64,000 bases of DNA, from NCBI RefSeq assembly GCF_015594605.1, contig NZ_JADNQT010000004.1:58071-122070 (forward strand). The letters are read 5' to 3'. A program made the translations under genes and the position numbers. This DNA comes from Streptococcus sp. HF-1907. Lineage in GTDB: Bacteria; Bacillota; Bacilli; Lactobacillales; Streptococcaceae. Within the stretch, counting starts at the first letter, position 1, and each line of letters begins with the position of its first letter. Of this stretch, positions 55,455 through 64,000 are shown one piece after another. The notes under the pieces were generated by a model. It searched no databases, was not told the origin of the DNA, and worked only from the letters and a program-made list of their open reading frames with translations.

Positions 55455-56227
55455 TCATTAACCGATAAATATGTCTGTGAATCACCCAGCGACTCCGCTA
55501 TGTCCATAATCCGCGGTGGTAGTAATCCCACTCGCTGGACAAGTTCGTGATCGCTGAACAATTCCCGTGGACTGCCGGCGAAGCCAAACTTCCCGTGTTC
55601 CATAACATACACCGACTCAAACTCGGCGGCGACCCAATCCATATCATGGGTGATGGTCACAACTTGGTGGCCCGATTCAGCCAACTGATGGAAAATTGCG
55701 GTCAACTTGCGCCGGCTTTCCCAATCAAGCGACATCATCGGCTCATCAAATAAATAAATCGCCGGATCCACTGACAAAACTGTGGCAACGCTCAACAGCT
55801 TGCGTTCCGACAATGACAGGTCATATGGACTTTCAGCTGCTTTATCATCCAAGCCAACTCTTTTTAGAGCCGCTAAAGCCCGCCTCGTAATCGTGTCGTG
55901 GTCATCCATGACCTGCGCGACACTCCACTCCACCTCTCGTTGAACGGTCGGGTTGAAAAGCTGATCGTCAGGATTCTGAAAAGTAATCCCAACCTTCAGT
56001 AACTTTTCGACTGGTTTAAGATCATTAAAATTTTCTCCATCGATCTTAATCACACCGGTTTGTGGTGTCAGCAAGCCCGTCAACAATTTGAAGAGCGTTG
56101 ATTTGCCGGCACCATTTTGGCCGACAATCGCCACCATCTGATCGGCGAAGTGTTTGTCTTCAACATCCAAGCTAAAGGACCGTTCCGGATAAGTGAACGT
56201 CAGGTGGTTCAGTTCAATTGTGGACAT
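55427..56227 (-). CDS. ECF transporter ATPase, first of two
   Basis: 266-aa EcfA-type ATPase. Walker A GQNGAGKSTLFKLL (about 36-49), Q-loop FQNPDDQLFNPTV, degenerate signature DLSLSERKLLSVA instead of LSGGQ, Walker B YLFDEPMMSLDW, switch His VTITHDMD. Powers vitamin or nucleoside-type uptake together with the next ATPase, EcfT and the S component. Last gene of a four-gene operon with overlapping ends. GC-rich (31 of 60 bases at 55501-55560), unlike its surroundings. Confidence 0.88.
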   Translation of the reverse strand: MSTIELNHLTFTYPERSFSLDVEDKHFADQMVAIVGQNGAGKSTLFKLLTGLLTPQTGVIKIDGENFNDLKPVEKLLKVGITFQNPDDQLFNPTVQREVEWSVAQVMDDHDTITRRALAALKRVGLDDKAAESPYDLSLSERKLLSVATVLSVDPAIYLFDEPMMSLDWESRRKLTAIFHQLAESGHQVVTITHDMDWVAAEFESVYVMEHGKFGFAGSPRELFSDHELVQRVGLLPPRIMDIAESLGDSQTYLSVNDYCQKNRNV

Positions 56228-57050
56228 AACGAACCTCCTTCAGATCAGCGTAATTCACCGGATACCGGCCATCAGCCAAGTGCCAATCCATTTTTTGAGC
56301 AAGTTGCTGGATTGTCGGGGCTGGAATCTGCCAGTCAGCTGCCAAATGATTAAACACCTCACCCGGCCTGCCCTGGGCTACCATTTGACCCTCGTGCAGC
56401 ACCCACACAACGTCGGCGACTTCGCACAAATCGTCAATTTCACTGGTGACAATGAAGACAGTCGTCTCTTTGACTTGGGCCAGCCATTGGAAAAATTGTC
56501 GGCGGCCAAGGGGATCCATCTCACTGGTCGGATCATCCATAATCAAAACAGCCGGGTTAGCCGCAATCGCCGTGGCAATTGCCAACCGCTGGATCTGACC
56601 ACCGGAAAGGCTCTCGGGACGCAAATTCAGCTGTTCAATCAGCCCCATTTGCGTGGCAACTTCTTCAACCCGTTTTTGAATCAGTCCTTCAGCCATTCCC
56701 TGATTAATCAAGTCAAAGGCGATTTCATCGGCAACCGTGTCTGCCAACCCGCTTAGTTGGCCAGCTGGATTTTGCAGTACAACTCCATTCATGGCATTAT
56801 AAACGAGCCAATTGTCGGACACTCTCTGGCCAAACATGTGCCAGTCGCCCTCAATCTCAGCAGACACAATTTTGGGAATGACCCCTGCCAGCACACGGCA
56901 CAAAGTCGATTTGCCGGAGTGGCTATTCCCGATAATCCCAACCACCTGGCCGGTATGAACCTCCGCGTTAATCTGAAGCAGTTGTGGTTGCTCAGTACCC
57001 GGATAACGGGTGGTCAAATTTTCAATTACAATCCGTTTATCTTCGTCCAT
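56214..57050 (-). CDS. ECF transporter ATPase, second
   Basis: 278-aa EcfA'-type ATPase. Walker A is IIGNSHSGKSTLCRVL and signature LSGGQIQRLAIA is intact. Walker B reads LIMDDPTSEMD with Asp where the catalytic Glu normally stands. The partner has Glu but a degenerate signature, so only one composite ATP site would be fully canonical. Start ATG at 57050 after GGTGG; a GTG at 57059 is the alternative. Its 5' end overlaps ecfT by 25 bp. Confidence 0.87.
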   Translation of the reverse strand: MDEDKRIVIENLTTRYPGTEQPQLLQINAEVHTGQVVGIIGNSHSGKSTLCRVLAGVIPKIVSAEIEGDWHMFGQRVSDNWLVYNAMNGVVLQNPAGQLSGLADTVADEIAFDLINQGMAEGLIQKRVEEVATQMGLIEQLNLRPESLSGGQIQRLAIATAIAANPAVLIMDDPTSEMDPLGRRQFFQWLAQVKETTVFIVTSEIDDLCEVADVVWVLHEGQMVAQGRPGEVFNHLAADWQIPAPTIQQLAQKMDWHLADGRYPVNYADLKEVRYVHN

Positions 57051-57820
57051 ATCTTCCACCCAATCAATAAAATTGCCAATCCAGTCAGACCAATGTGCAG
57101 CGTCCGCGACAGGCGATACACGCGCTGGGAGGTTCTGACAGTCCGGTTGAGATTATCAAAACCTCTCAGTTGGAGAGAAATCGACCGCGCCATCGATTGA
57201 TCCAAGGTCTTAATCACCAATGGAATTAGAACCGGCAAGACTGACTTTAATTTCTGAATCAACGTTTTTTGCGGATTGGTTCCGCGAACTTTTTGTGCCT
57301 GCTGGATTTTCCGCATATTGCGCATCATTTCCGGCAAAATATAACACACCGACATCAGAACGTAGACGGTTTTATAAGACAATCCGGACAGTTCCAAATA
57401 GGCCGCGTTTTCTGAAATACTCGTGGTCACCATAAAAAAGCCACTGGTCAAAATAATCACCAATACTCGACAACCCAGAGTGGTGGCGTAAATCAGGCCT
57501 TCTTTGTAGAACGACACCCCAAGCACAGAAAACAGCACAGTTTGATTCCGACTGTAAAATAACCCTTGGATGATCAGCATGGTGCAAATCAGAAACAGGC
57601 TGAATCCCAGCGCCTTAAAGATGGTAGAACTCAATTTGGAAAATAACAATAGCAGTGTTGCGACAAGAATTAATCCGGCCTGAAGCAATAAATTCATACT
57701 GGCAAAGCTCAACAACGTCATGTCCAAGATGAACAAGAGCTTAGTAATCGGATCGATCACCTGGTACCACTTGAGCTTGACCCGTGGCGCTCCAGAAATC
57801 AATGTTTGATCAGTCATCAT
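57026..57820 (-). CDS. ECF transporter transmembrane subunit EcfT
   Basis: 264-aa CbiQ/EcfT family protein. Four to five hydrophobic helices in the first 130 residues, then the coupling region with two Ala-Arg-Gly-like motifs: KVRGTNPQKT (about 186-195) and SLQLRGFDN (about 222-230), which contact the ATPases. Overlaps its neighbours by a few bases on each side. Confidence 0.86.
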   Translation of the reverse strand: MMTDQTLISGAPRVKLKWYQVIDPITKLLFILDMTLLSFASMNLLLQAGLILVATLLLLFSKLSSTIFKALGFSLFLICTMLIIQGLFYSRNQTVLFSVLGVSFYKEGLIYATTLGCRVLVIILTSGFFMVTTSISENAAYLELSGLSYKTVYVLMSVCYILPEMMRNMRKIQQAQKVRGTNPQKTLIQKLKSVLPVLIPLVIKTLDQSMARSISLQLRGFDNLNRTVRTSQRVYRLSRTLHIGLTGLAILLIGWKIWTKINGL

Positions 57821-58419
57821 TTATGACCGCTAAAGAAGTGCACCATCCGCTTCGGCAGCTGACGATAGATGAAGAATGCCAGGTAGGCCACGCAGACTTT
57901 ATCCAAAATATCCAAGACAAACTCATCGGTAAATGAGGCCAGCCACACTGGTGCATGATTGGCGACCATTACCGCAAACAATGAGTCACCCCAAGCGATA
58001 CCGGTCTGGCCACCCCAAAAGATGACGTTGAGTGGCGTTGAAATGACAGCTGAAACGATGGCAATAATAATAGCAGAAACAAATACTCGTCGCGCTGACG
58101 AGAACCACCCATTAGCGTGCAAAACTCCGACAGCAATCCCAATTCCGATGCTGGTAATCGCATACACGGTTGAAATTGGCGATAAGGTCAGCCCATAGAT
58201 CACGTTGTTGATGAAACCACTGATGCCACCGGCAATCGGCCCAGCCAACATGCTGGCAAGAAAAGTTCCCAAAGACCCCAGCCAAACGGGCAACTTTAAC
58301 CCCTCCGCCAAGGCTTTGGCAACATAGTTAATTCCCACGGCAGCGGGAATCAAAGTCATGGTGGCAGCACTTAACTTAAATTTCCACATACTGGCACGAT
58401 GAATCGGTTCTGTTTTCAT
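57817..58419 (-). CDS. ECF transporter substrate-binding (S) component
   Basis: 200-aa membrane S component with about six helices. It has the alanine-rich first helix WKFKLSAATMTLIPAAVGIN and the segment LAGPIAGGISGFINNVIYG. It does not match the RibU, ThiT, BioY, FolT, PnuT or QueT signatures I know; the substrate is unknown. First gene of the operon, RBS AAGGAG. A structured leader lies upstream. Confidence 0.82.
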   Translation of the reverse strand: MKTEPIHRASMWKFKLSAATMTLIPAAVGINYVAKALAEGLKLPVWLGSLGTFLASMLAGPIAGGISGFINNVIYGLTLSPISTVYAITSIGIGIAVGVLHANGWFSSARRVFVSAIIIAIVSAVISTPLNVIFWGGQTGIAWGDSLFAVMVANHAPVWLASFTDEFVLDILDKVCVAYLAFFIYRQLPKRMVHFFSGHK

Positions 58420-58429
58420 AATCTTCTCC

Positions 58430-58560
58430 TTTTGTTTTTAAAGAGCCGTGTCGGGAATGACTTTCGGACGCAACGCTCTATAGTATAGTTAACAGAACTC
58501 TTAGGTCTTTTCACTGTACTAACCGTAGTCGACATAGGTTAATATAGTAAAATTACTATT
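58430..58560 (-). promoter_or_regulatory. Structured leader upstream of the ECF operon
   Basis: On the minus strand AGAGC...GCTCT (58443-58480) encloses about 28 nt including GTCCGAAAGTCATTCCCGAC. Farther upstream AACC...GGTT pairs around 12 nt. Placed like a riboswitch of a vitamin transporter but it matches no class I recognise. Bases 58561-58730 show only AT-rich sequence. Confidence 0.3.
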
Positions 58561-58730
58561 TTCGAGTTCTTACTCATATCATACGCTTATTCTCAAAATT
58601 ATCAAGTCTTTTCTGAAAATTCTGCGAAAAAGTTCGGTAATTGAAAATGCCCAGCTCCTGCTAGACATCTTTTGTTTTTATAATGACTTTAATCGTTATT
58701 ACTTATACTTCTTTTTTAACAAGACAACAT

Positions 58731-59274
58731 CTAGTCTGTTACATAAATCTCGCCACAGCTATAGAGGGCAGCTTTTCCTGCAAGGTAAATCCGATTTCCC
58801 TCCAAGCAACAAATAAGAACTCCGCTTCTCTCAGAAGCTTGGAAAGCCTTAAATTCTGTTTGTTCCAACTTACTAGCCCATAAAGGAATGACATGACAAT
58901 GCCCTGAACCACAAACTGGATCTTCCTTGACTGACAATTTTCTTAGTAACCACAAGTTCGCCACTTTGTGTTGCAAAGGTTAGACTCTCAACATCCACTT
59001 CTATAAATTGAAAGAGAACGAAGGCAGTTGCTAAAGTAGCATGACCACACAAATCGATTTCTCCATCAGGAGTAAACCAACGTAAATCGTAATAGTCGTT
59101 CTTTTTAACCGTAAAAGCTGTCTCAGAGAGATTATTTTCTTTGGCAATATTCTGTAAGGTAACATCTGACAGCCATTCGTCCATAAGGCAAACAGCAGCT
59201 GGATTCCCTTTAAAAACGGTATCTGTAAAAGCATCAACGATAAATTGTGGGATGGTATATTGACTAATTGGCAT
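58731..59274 (-). pseudogene. PhzF-family isomerase, internally deleted and frameshifted
   Basis: N-terminal part (residues from MPISQYTIPQFIVDAFTDTV, then GNPAAVC and DLRWFTPDGEIDLCGHATLA) is typical of PhzF proteins. The C-terminal part in another frame begins KEDPVCGSGHCHVIPLWA and continues to SGVLICCLEGNRIYLAGKA. About 80-90 central residues of the usual ~290 are missing and the frames do not join (near 58930). Non-functional remnant. Confidence 0.78.
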
Positions 59275-59303
59275 GGACTACTCCTTAATTTGTTATATTT
59301 ATT

Positions 59304-60265
59304 ACTCGTGGTGCTAGTTAATTTCAAAGTACACAAAAAAGCCCAAAAGGACTATACTGTAAGTGCCTAAACAAACAGAGAGGACATCCCAATGAGCCAC
59401 TTACAGTATACTGCTAAATCCCATCACTTACAATGGAATATTAAGCAATTATCAAAAATTTGTTCAAAACTCTATCATGATTATTGCCCTGATGCCTTCA
59501 AGTATCGTCGTAATGTTAACTTGTCTAAAGTTTCGGATGAGTCATTGCTAGTCTTACTTCTCTTACAGGCTGAATTAGGTATAAAATCCCAACGTCATTT
59601 CTATCGTATCTGCCAACTATTCTCTTGCGGAAGGTTACTGGAACGAAGTCGCTTTAATCGGCGAACAAGACAATTGATCTGGCTAGTCCAAATCATTCGC
59701 CAAGCACTGAACGCCCAAATCTCACCTGATACGATTGTCATTATAGACAGCTTTCCTTTCCCCCTTTGTCAATCTGTCCGTAACTATAGAGCTCATATTT
59801 TTAATGGCTTGGCAGATACTGGTTACAATGCTTCCAAACAACTGTGGTTCTATGGTTTCAAGGTTCATATGCTGGTCACTCTATCAGGCTATATTCTGAA
59901 CTATCTTGTGACACCAGCATCTGTTCACGATATCAGAGCAGTCAATGACTTACTAGAAGATTGCCGACAACCATACATTTTAGCTGATTTAGGTTATCTT
60001 AGTCGTAAGCTCAGAGAACATTTGGATCAAAAAGGTTATCACCTTTGGACTCCCTTGCGTCAAAATATGGCAGGGGCTAAGCAATATAATCATTGGAAAC
60101 TATTGGCGATGAGACGCAACATTGAGGTACGGTTTTCAGAGCTTTGTGCTCTTTTCAATATAGAACAAGCACTAGCCAGAGGAGAAACAGGAGTGCAATT
60201 GAGAATAGAGCAGATTGTACTGACCTACAATTTAAGATATTTTGAAATTAACTAGCACCACGAGT
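59304..60265 (+). mobile_element. IS982-family insertion sequence, complete
   Basis: 962 bp with perfect 25-bp terminal inverted repeats: ACTCGTGGTGCTAGTTAATT plus TCAAA at the left, its complement at 60241-60265. A 7-bp direct repeat ATTTATT flanks it at 59297-59303 and 60266-60272. Intact transposase and clean ends imply recent insertion. Confidence 0.93.
59392..60255 (+). CDS. IS982-family transposase
   Basis: 287-aa DDE transposase. The catalytic region includes TIVIIDSFPFPLC (first Asp) and ILADLGYLSRKLREHL (second Asp), with the last Glu expected in the RRNIEVRFSELC stretch. N-terminal LSKVSDESLLVLLLLQAELGIKSQRHF is typical of the family (quoted ends only). No internal stop. Its end overlaps the right inverted repeat, as usual for IS982. 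Confidence 0.92.
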   Translation: MSHLQYTAKSHHLQWNIKQLSKICSKLYHDYCPDAFKYRRNVNLSKVSDESLLVLLLLQAELGIKSQRHFYRICQLFSCGRLLERSRFNRRTRQLIWLVQIIRQALNAQISPDTIVIIDSFPFPLCQSVRNYRAHIFNGLADTGYNASKQLWFYGFKVHMLVTLSGYILNYLVTPASVHDIRAVNDLLEDCRQPYILADLGYLSRKLREHLDQKGYHLWTPLRQNMAGAKQYNHWKLLAMRRNIEVRFSELCALFNIEQALARGETGVQLRIEQIVLTYNLRYFEIN

Positions 60266-60360
60266 ATTTATTATATCGGAAAATAGGATAGAAACCAGAC
60301 AAATAGTAACTAAAAAAGCAACTTTAAAAAGTTACTTTTAGGGTAAAGTTTTTTATTATT

Positions 60361-61510
60361 CCCTAATTGTCAAGTCAAGTGCAACAAAGTTGTTCCTCTG
60401 ATTAAGTGAGTATCTTTTAAGCTGCTTGAGTTAGCTCAAACAGCTTTTTTGCGGACTGATAGCCACGGATTCGTCTAGGTCTTTCATTGATAGCCTTTGT
60501 ATAGTCCTCTAAAAGATTCTGATTTAGTTCTTTTAACGAACATCCACTCTCTTAGTAGTCCATTGAAATTCTCATTTGTACCTCGTTCATAAGATGAATA
60601 GGCATGTGCAAAATAAACATCTAATCCCTCTATCTTACTCAATGATGAAAATTCGTTTCCATTATCTGCAGTTATGGACTTAATGGGATAAAGTTTCATA
60701 CACTCTAAGACTGCTTGATTGACATACTCTGCTTTCTTTTCCACGAGTTTCTTTGTGACAGCATAGCGTGTTTGTCATTCTACCAAGGTCAGAATAGAAG
60801 GTTCTCCTATTGTCTTTCCACCCAGAATAGAATCGATTTCCCAATCTTCAAAACGGGAACGATTATTGATTTCTTCTGGTCTTTCTTCAATTGACTTTCC
60901 TAGATGTTTCTTGGTAGAGGGGCGCTTGGTAAATTTCTTACAGATCCGCACTGCTCTTGGCAAATCAATGACCTTAATCTCTAACAATCCTTGATGGATA
61001 TAATTATAGAGCGTCTTGGTTGAAGGAACAACTGCATCTACATGTTGGAGTCTATAGGTATGAACAAAGGTATCCACGCTATGCACCCTTGGTTTCTCTC
61101 TCATTACTTCTGTAAATGCTCTCAGAAAGTCATCCGATACAGAATCCAGTTTCAGATAATAGCTGGCTTCTCTAGCATGACGATAACGGTTATGAGCAGC
61201 ATCTGCATAATAGTGTTGGTAATAGACCTTCTGCCCATTTACTTTTTTCACTTGTGTTATGGAACCACGATTAATTTCACGAGTAATAGTAGAGCGATCT
61301 CTCCCTAGTCTACGAGCAATCTCAGCAGGTTTGAGTCCTACGCTTAAATAAGCTTCTATTTCCCCTCGCTCAGCTTCAGATAAGTGTTTGTATGATTGAT
61401 TTGTGGTAGAATAATTAGTGGACATGTTCATCTTCCTTTATACTGTTTTTCGCAACTCTAGTATATCAGATGAACACGTCTTTTTTGTTGCACTTCATTT
61501 TACAACAGGG
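60361..61510 (-). mobile_element. IS30-family element, copy 1 (inactive)
   Basis: About 1150 bp. Imperfect ends CCCTAATTGTCAAGTCAAGT... at 60361 and, inverted, CCCTGTTGTAAAATGAAGTG... at 61510; both continue into GCAACAAA. Same orientation as copy 2 at 63578, so the two bracket the RloA/RloB genes like a composite transposon. Confidence 0.85.
60417..61431 (-). pseudogene. IS30-family transposase, copy 1, broken
   Basis: N-terminal helix-turn-helix (HLSEAERGEIEAYLSVGLKP, LGRDRSTITREINRG) and central DDE region are recognisable. An in-frame TGA at 60775-60777 (L-V-E-stop-Q-T-R-Y) interrupts it. Near 60520 a substitution/deletion replaces F-I-P-K-G with W-M-F and shifts the frame before NQNLLEDYTKAINERP. 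Two lesions, so inactive. Confidence 0.85.
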
Positions 61511-61543
61511 CTTTTTAAAATTTAATTCAAATTTTGTATTTTG

Positions 61544-62179
61544 TTAATTAAGTCTACGTGATGGAATCCATTTATTTAACTCTTCAACTAATTTATATAC
61601 ATAAGTCACAGGACATTGTGTTGCGGATGAAGGTACTAACTCATTTTCATAATCTTTGGATAAATTCTTAGCGTTTTTTAGAGCTGTATTTTGATATGGT
61701 TTTAATATTCTATATATGTTAGGATCGTTCTTTTTATAAGAGTCGGGGAAACCTTCAAGTTTTTTGGATTTAAAGATACTATTTAATTTTTTGATGTATT
61801 GATCACGAGTAATCTGAGAATTTAAAAATTCAAAATGTAGAATATACCAAAGCTCAAAAGATTCATTGCTATAAGCAATTCCGAAATCATTGTTTTGAGC
61901 CAGTTGCACTGCTGTATTAAAATTATCGTTTGGGAAACTATCTTTATCAAATACACACCAAACTTGATCATAATCATTTTTTTGCGATTCCTTAATGGCA
62001 TAATTTACAATCCCTGTAGTATTATCTCCAATTCCCCTAGATTCTATTGTTATATTTGTTACTTCAAATTGATCAAAATAATTCGGTTCTGTTCTTTGTC
62101 CTTCGCATACAATCAAGATTATTGGTAATTGTTCTTTTGTATCAGTTTTTTTGTCTCTTGAAAAATCTTTCTTACCCAT
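61544..62179 (-). CDS. RloB-like protein (AbiLii-type, TOPRIM-like nuclease)
   Basis: 211-aa RloB family. TOPRIM-like acidic residues are in IVCEGQRTEPNYF (about 26-38, with Glu) and WCVFDKDSFPND (about 90-101, D-x-D). SNESFELWYILHFEF (about 119-133) is characteristic of the family. Second gene of a two-gene unit; RBS GGGAGA overlaps the rloA stop. Paired with an ATPase it resembles the AbiL abortive-infection system of lactococci. Very AT-rich (17 of 60 G/C at 61561-61620). Confidence 0.85.
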   Translation of the reverse strand: MGKKDFSRDKKTDTKEQLPIILIVCEGQRTEPNYFDQFEVTNITIESRGIGDNTTGIVNYAIKESQKNDYDQVWCVFDKDSFPNDNFNTAVQLAQNNDFGIAYSNESFELWYILHFEFLNSQITRDQYIKKLNSIFKSKKLEGFPDSYKKNDPNIYRILKPYQNTALKNAKNLSKDYENELVPSSATQCPVTYVYKLVEELNKWIPSRRLN

Positions 62180-62185
62180 AACAAA

Positions 62186-63484
62186 TCAATCTCCCGAATA
62201 AGCTTTGAAAATTTTATGAATCATATCATTTCTAATGTAAGGAATAGCTCCGTACTTACCTTTTAAATAGTTTTTAGCATATCTTTCATCACTACGAACA
62301 ACGTTACCATTAAATTTATACTCTGACAGAGCAGTCAAATGACTAATTTCAAGTTCATCTTTTTCTACAAACCAGATTTGGTCCCTTCTTAATAAATCTT
62401 GATCAAGAATATTTGAATTATGGCTCGTGATAATTAACTGAGAATGAGTGTTTTCACTATCATTAAAGAGTTCGATTAAATATTTAGTGACTAGAGGATG
62501 CAACAATGCATCTGCTTCATCAATTACTAAAATACCACCTTTTTCTAATACGTTAATAATTGGTCCAGCTAAACTTAAGAATACTCGAGTTCCACTAGAT
62601 TCAAAACTTTCTACATCAAAAAGCTTACTATCAACAATCATTCCTTCTGAATCGTAGATATTATGCTTTGATAAAAGGCGATTCGCTTCGTCTCGCGCTT
62701 CTTCAACAATCTCTTTTGGGATTTCTGCATCAGCGTCACCAAAAGGTTTTATTTCAAATTTGTGTTGCTTGATATCCAAATCAGTAATATTGAAATCAGC
62801 AACTTTAAGTAAATCTAGAACTTTTGATTTATAGCTATCATTTTCTTTAATTATATTTTTAGTAAATTTAGCATTATTTCCATAACCAGATAAAAAAATA
62901 ATATTTTCTGTAAGATATTGAATAATATCTTCTGCTATTTTTGTATTTGTTACAGAAAGAACAGTTAAAAATAGTGAATTAGAATTTGTTAAGCTAAACT
63001 TTAAATTTAACTCCTCTTCAGTCTTAAAGAAATCAGAGGAGTAGGCTAGAATCTCATCAGAATTTCTTTTAAAAATTAGGTCATCATCTATAACTAAACT
63101 TTCTGATGTTACATCTCCTTGAAAAAGAGAAAAATTATACGTTACAATTTTTTTCTTCATAAGAAAGGAAATTTCAAATTCTGTAGGACTATCTTTGCTC
63201 GAGTTATCTAAAGAAAAGGTCAAATTTTTAAAATTTCGTTTACTTTCTTGTGATTCTAACATTGAACGTTGAAGAAAGGCAATAATAAATCCTAAAGCGT
63301 TCAACAAATTACTCTTTCCGCTAGCATTTGCTCCAAAAATACTAGCAGTTTTTAGTAAATGGAAATCTGCTTCAATTTCAATTCGGTTATTTAATAAATC
63401 CTTTAATTTTTCTGAAGAGACCATACTGAATGTCACTTCATTTTTGAAAGATGTAAAATTCTTTGCTTTAAATTCTATTAGCAT
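62186..63484 (-). CDS. RloA-like AAA/ABC ATPase (AbiLi-type)
   Basis: 432-aa ATPase of the RecF/SMC-like OLD-type group. Walker A is FGANASGKSNLLNAL (about 51-65), signature-like ESSGTRVFLSLAG (about 292-304), Walker B GILVIDEADALLHP (about 317-330) and H-loop LIITSHNSNILDQ. Forms a predicted anti-phage pair with the downstream RloB-like gene. Start ATG at 63484, 6 nt after CGGAGG; a TTG two codons upstream overlaps that box. Likely -10 TACAAT in the AT-rich gap before it. Confidence 0.87.
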   Translation of the reverse strand: MLIEFKAKNFTSFKNEVTFSMVSSEKLKDLLNNRIEIEADFHLLKTASIFGANASGKSNLLNALGFIIAFLQRSMLESQESKRNFKNLTFSLDNSSKDSPTEFEISFLMKKKIVTYNFSLFQGDVTSESLVIDDDLIFKRNSDEILAYSSDFFKTEEELNLKFSLTNSNSLFLTVLSVTNTKIAEDIIQYLTENIIFLSGYGNNAKFTKNIIKENDSYKSKVLDLLKVADFNITDLDIKQHKFEIKPFGDADAEIPKEIVEEARDEANRLLSKHNIYDSEGMIVDSKLFDVESFESSGTRVFLSLAGPIINVLEKGGILVIDEADALLHPLVTKYLIELFNDSENTHSQLIITSHNSNILDQDLLRRDQIWFVEKDELEISHLTALSEYKFNGNVVRSDERYAKNYLKGKYGAIPYIRNDMIHKIFKAYSGD

Positions 63485-63577
63485 ATTCAACCTCCGAGAT
63501 TTTTTCTCGCTATTATTGTAACATTTTTTAAAAAAAATAGTAGTATTCTATATGATTAATTCGAAATTTATTCTGTA

Positions 63578-64000
63578 CCCTAATTGCCAAGTCAAGTGCA
63601 ACAAAGTTGTTCCTCTGATTAAGTGAGTATCTTTCAAGCTGTTTGAGTTAGCTCAAACAGTTTTTTTGCGGACTGATAGCCATGAATTCGTCTAGGTCTT
63701 TCATTGATAGCCTTTGTATAGTCCTCTAAAAGATTCTGGTTTAGTTCTTTTAACGCCCCTTGGGAATGAACTCTCTTAGTAGTCCATTAAAATTCTCATT
63801 TGTACCTCGTTCATAAGATGAATAGGCATGTGCAAAATAAACATCTAATCCCTCTATCTTACTCAATGATGAAAATTCGTTTCCATTATCTGCAGTTATG
63901 GACTTAATGGGATAAAGTTTCATACACTCTAAGACTGCTTGATTGACATACTCTGCTTTCTTTTCCACGAGTTTCTTTGTGACAGCATAGCGTGTTTGTC
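63578..64000 (-). mobile_element. IS30-family element, copy 2 (cut by window end)
   Basis: Left end CCCTAATTGCCAAGTCAAGT at 63578, nearly identical to copy 1 over the region seen (a few substitutions). Rest lies beyond the window. Confidence 0.8.
63634..64000 (-). pseudogene. IS30-family transposase, copy 2, partial and frameshifted
   Basis: C-terminal part of the same transposase as copy 1. The frame breaks after L-R-E-F-I-P-K-G-R near 63755, where TTCG seems to be missing compared with copy 1. The downstream frame continues NQNLLEDYTKAINERPRRI to the stop at 63634. The N-terminal part is outside the window. Confidence 0.78.

Noticed and set aside
58443..58480. preQ1, THF or cobalamin riboswitch upstream of the ECF operon
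   Set aside because: The conserved cores of these classes are not found in the leader.

Overview
The window is a chromosomal stretch of a low-GC Gram-positive bacterium, almost certainly a Streptococcus. I infer the bovis/equinus complex from the gene set and orders (scrB-scrR-nusB-efp, pepX divergent from a glycerol facilitator, zapA-cvpA-mutS2, a SpaA-type pilus locus), but no species marker is visible, so the species is inference. No rRNA, tRNA or CRISPR array was found.

Layout. 1-1.8 kb: end of a sucrose hydrolase gene and its LacI-type repressor. 1.9-12 kb: housekeeping genes on the minus strand (nusB, Asp23-like, efp, dCMP deaminase, pepQ, uvrA, corA, rpsR-ssb-rpsF). A 42-bp hairpin repeat array (3561-4209) lies between efp and the deaminase gene. 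12-16.6 kb: alcohol dehydrogenase, a second smaller repeat array, and the GtfB/GtfA protein glycosyltransferase pair. 16.7-24.6 kb: a sortase-assembled pilus operon (small coiled-coil protein, signal peptidase, 1.4-kaa adhesin, backbone pilin, class C sortase). 24.8-26.4 kb: a Ser/Thr-rich secreted CHAP hydrolase. 26.5-27.3 kb: six consecutive tiny ORFs ending in R-Y/F-x-N-G-D, with a consensus promoter, an embedded cre site and a terminator. This is the best candidate for an undescribed system. 27.3-32.6 kb: an acyltransferase / AMP-ligase / SsuABC-like operon in which three of five genes are interrupted. 32.7-54.9 kb: core genes (mutY, yjdF with its riboswitch, trxA, mutS2, rnhC, lepB, recD2, dinB, pfl, cppA, a TauE-like permease, a glycerol facilitator, pepX).

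54.9-64 kb is accessory: a truncated pnuC, a GC-rich four-gene ECF transporter operon that looks foreign, a decayed phzF-like gene, an intact IS982-family element, and two damaged IS30-family copies in the same orientation flanking an AT-rich RloA/RloB (AbiL-like) gene pair of predicted anti-phage function.

How the parts may work together. The pilus operon encodes its own signal peptidase and sortase. The neighbouring GtfA/GtfB pair has no SecA2 or serine-rich-repeat adhesin in view, so the Ser/Thr-rich tracts of the pilus adhesin or the CHAP hydrolase are possible acceptors. Several genes (mutY, rnhC, the TauE-like gene, the GNAT remnant) have a -10 box ending 6-7 nt before the ATG, which predicts leaderless mRNAs.
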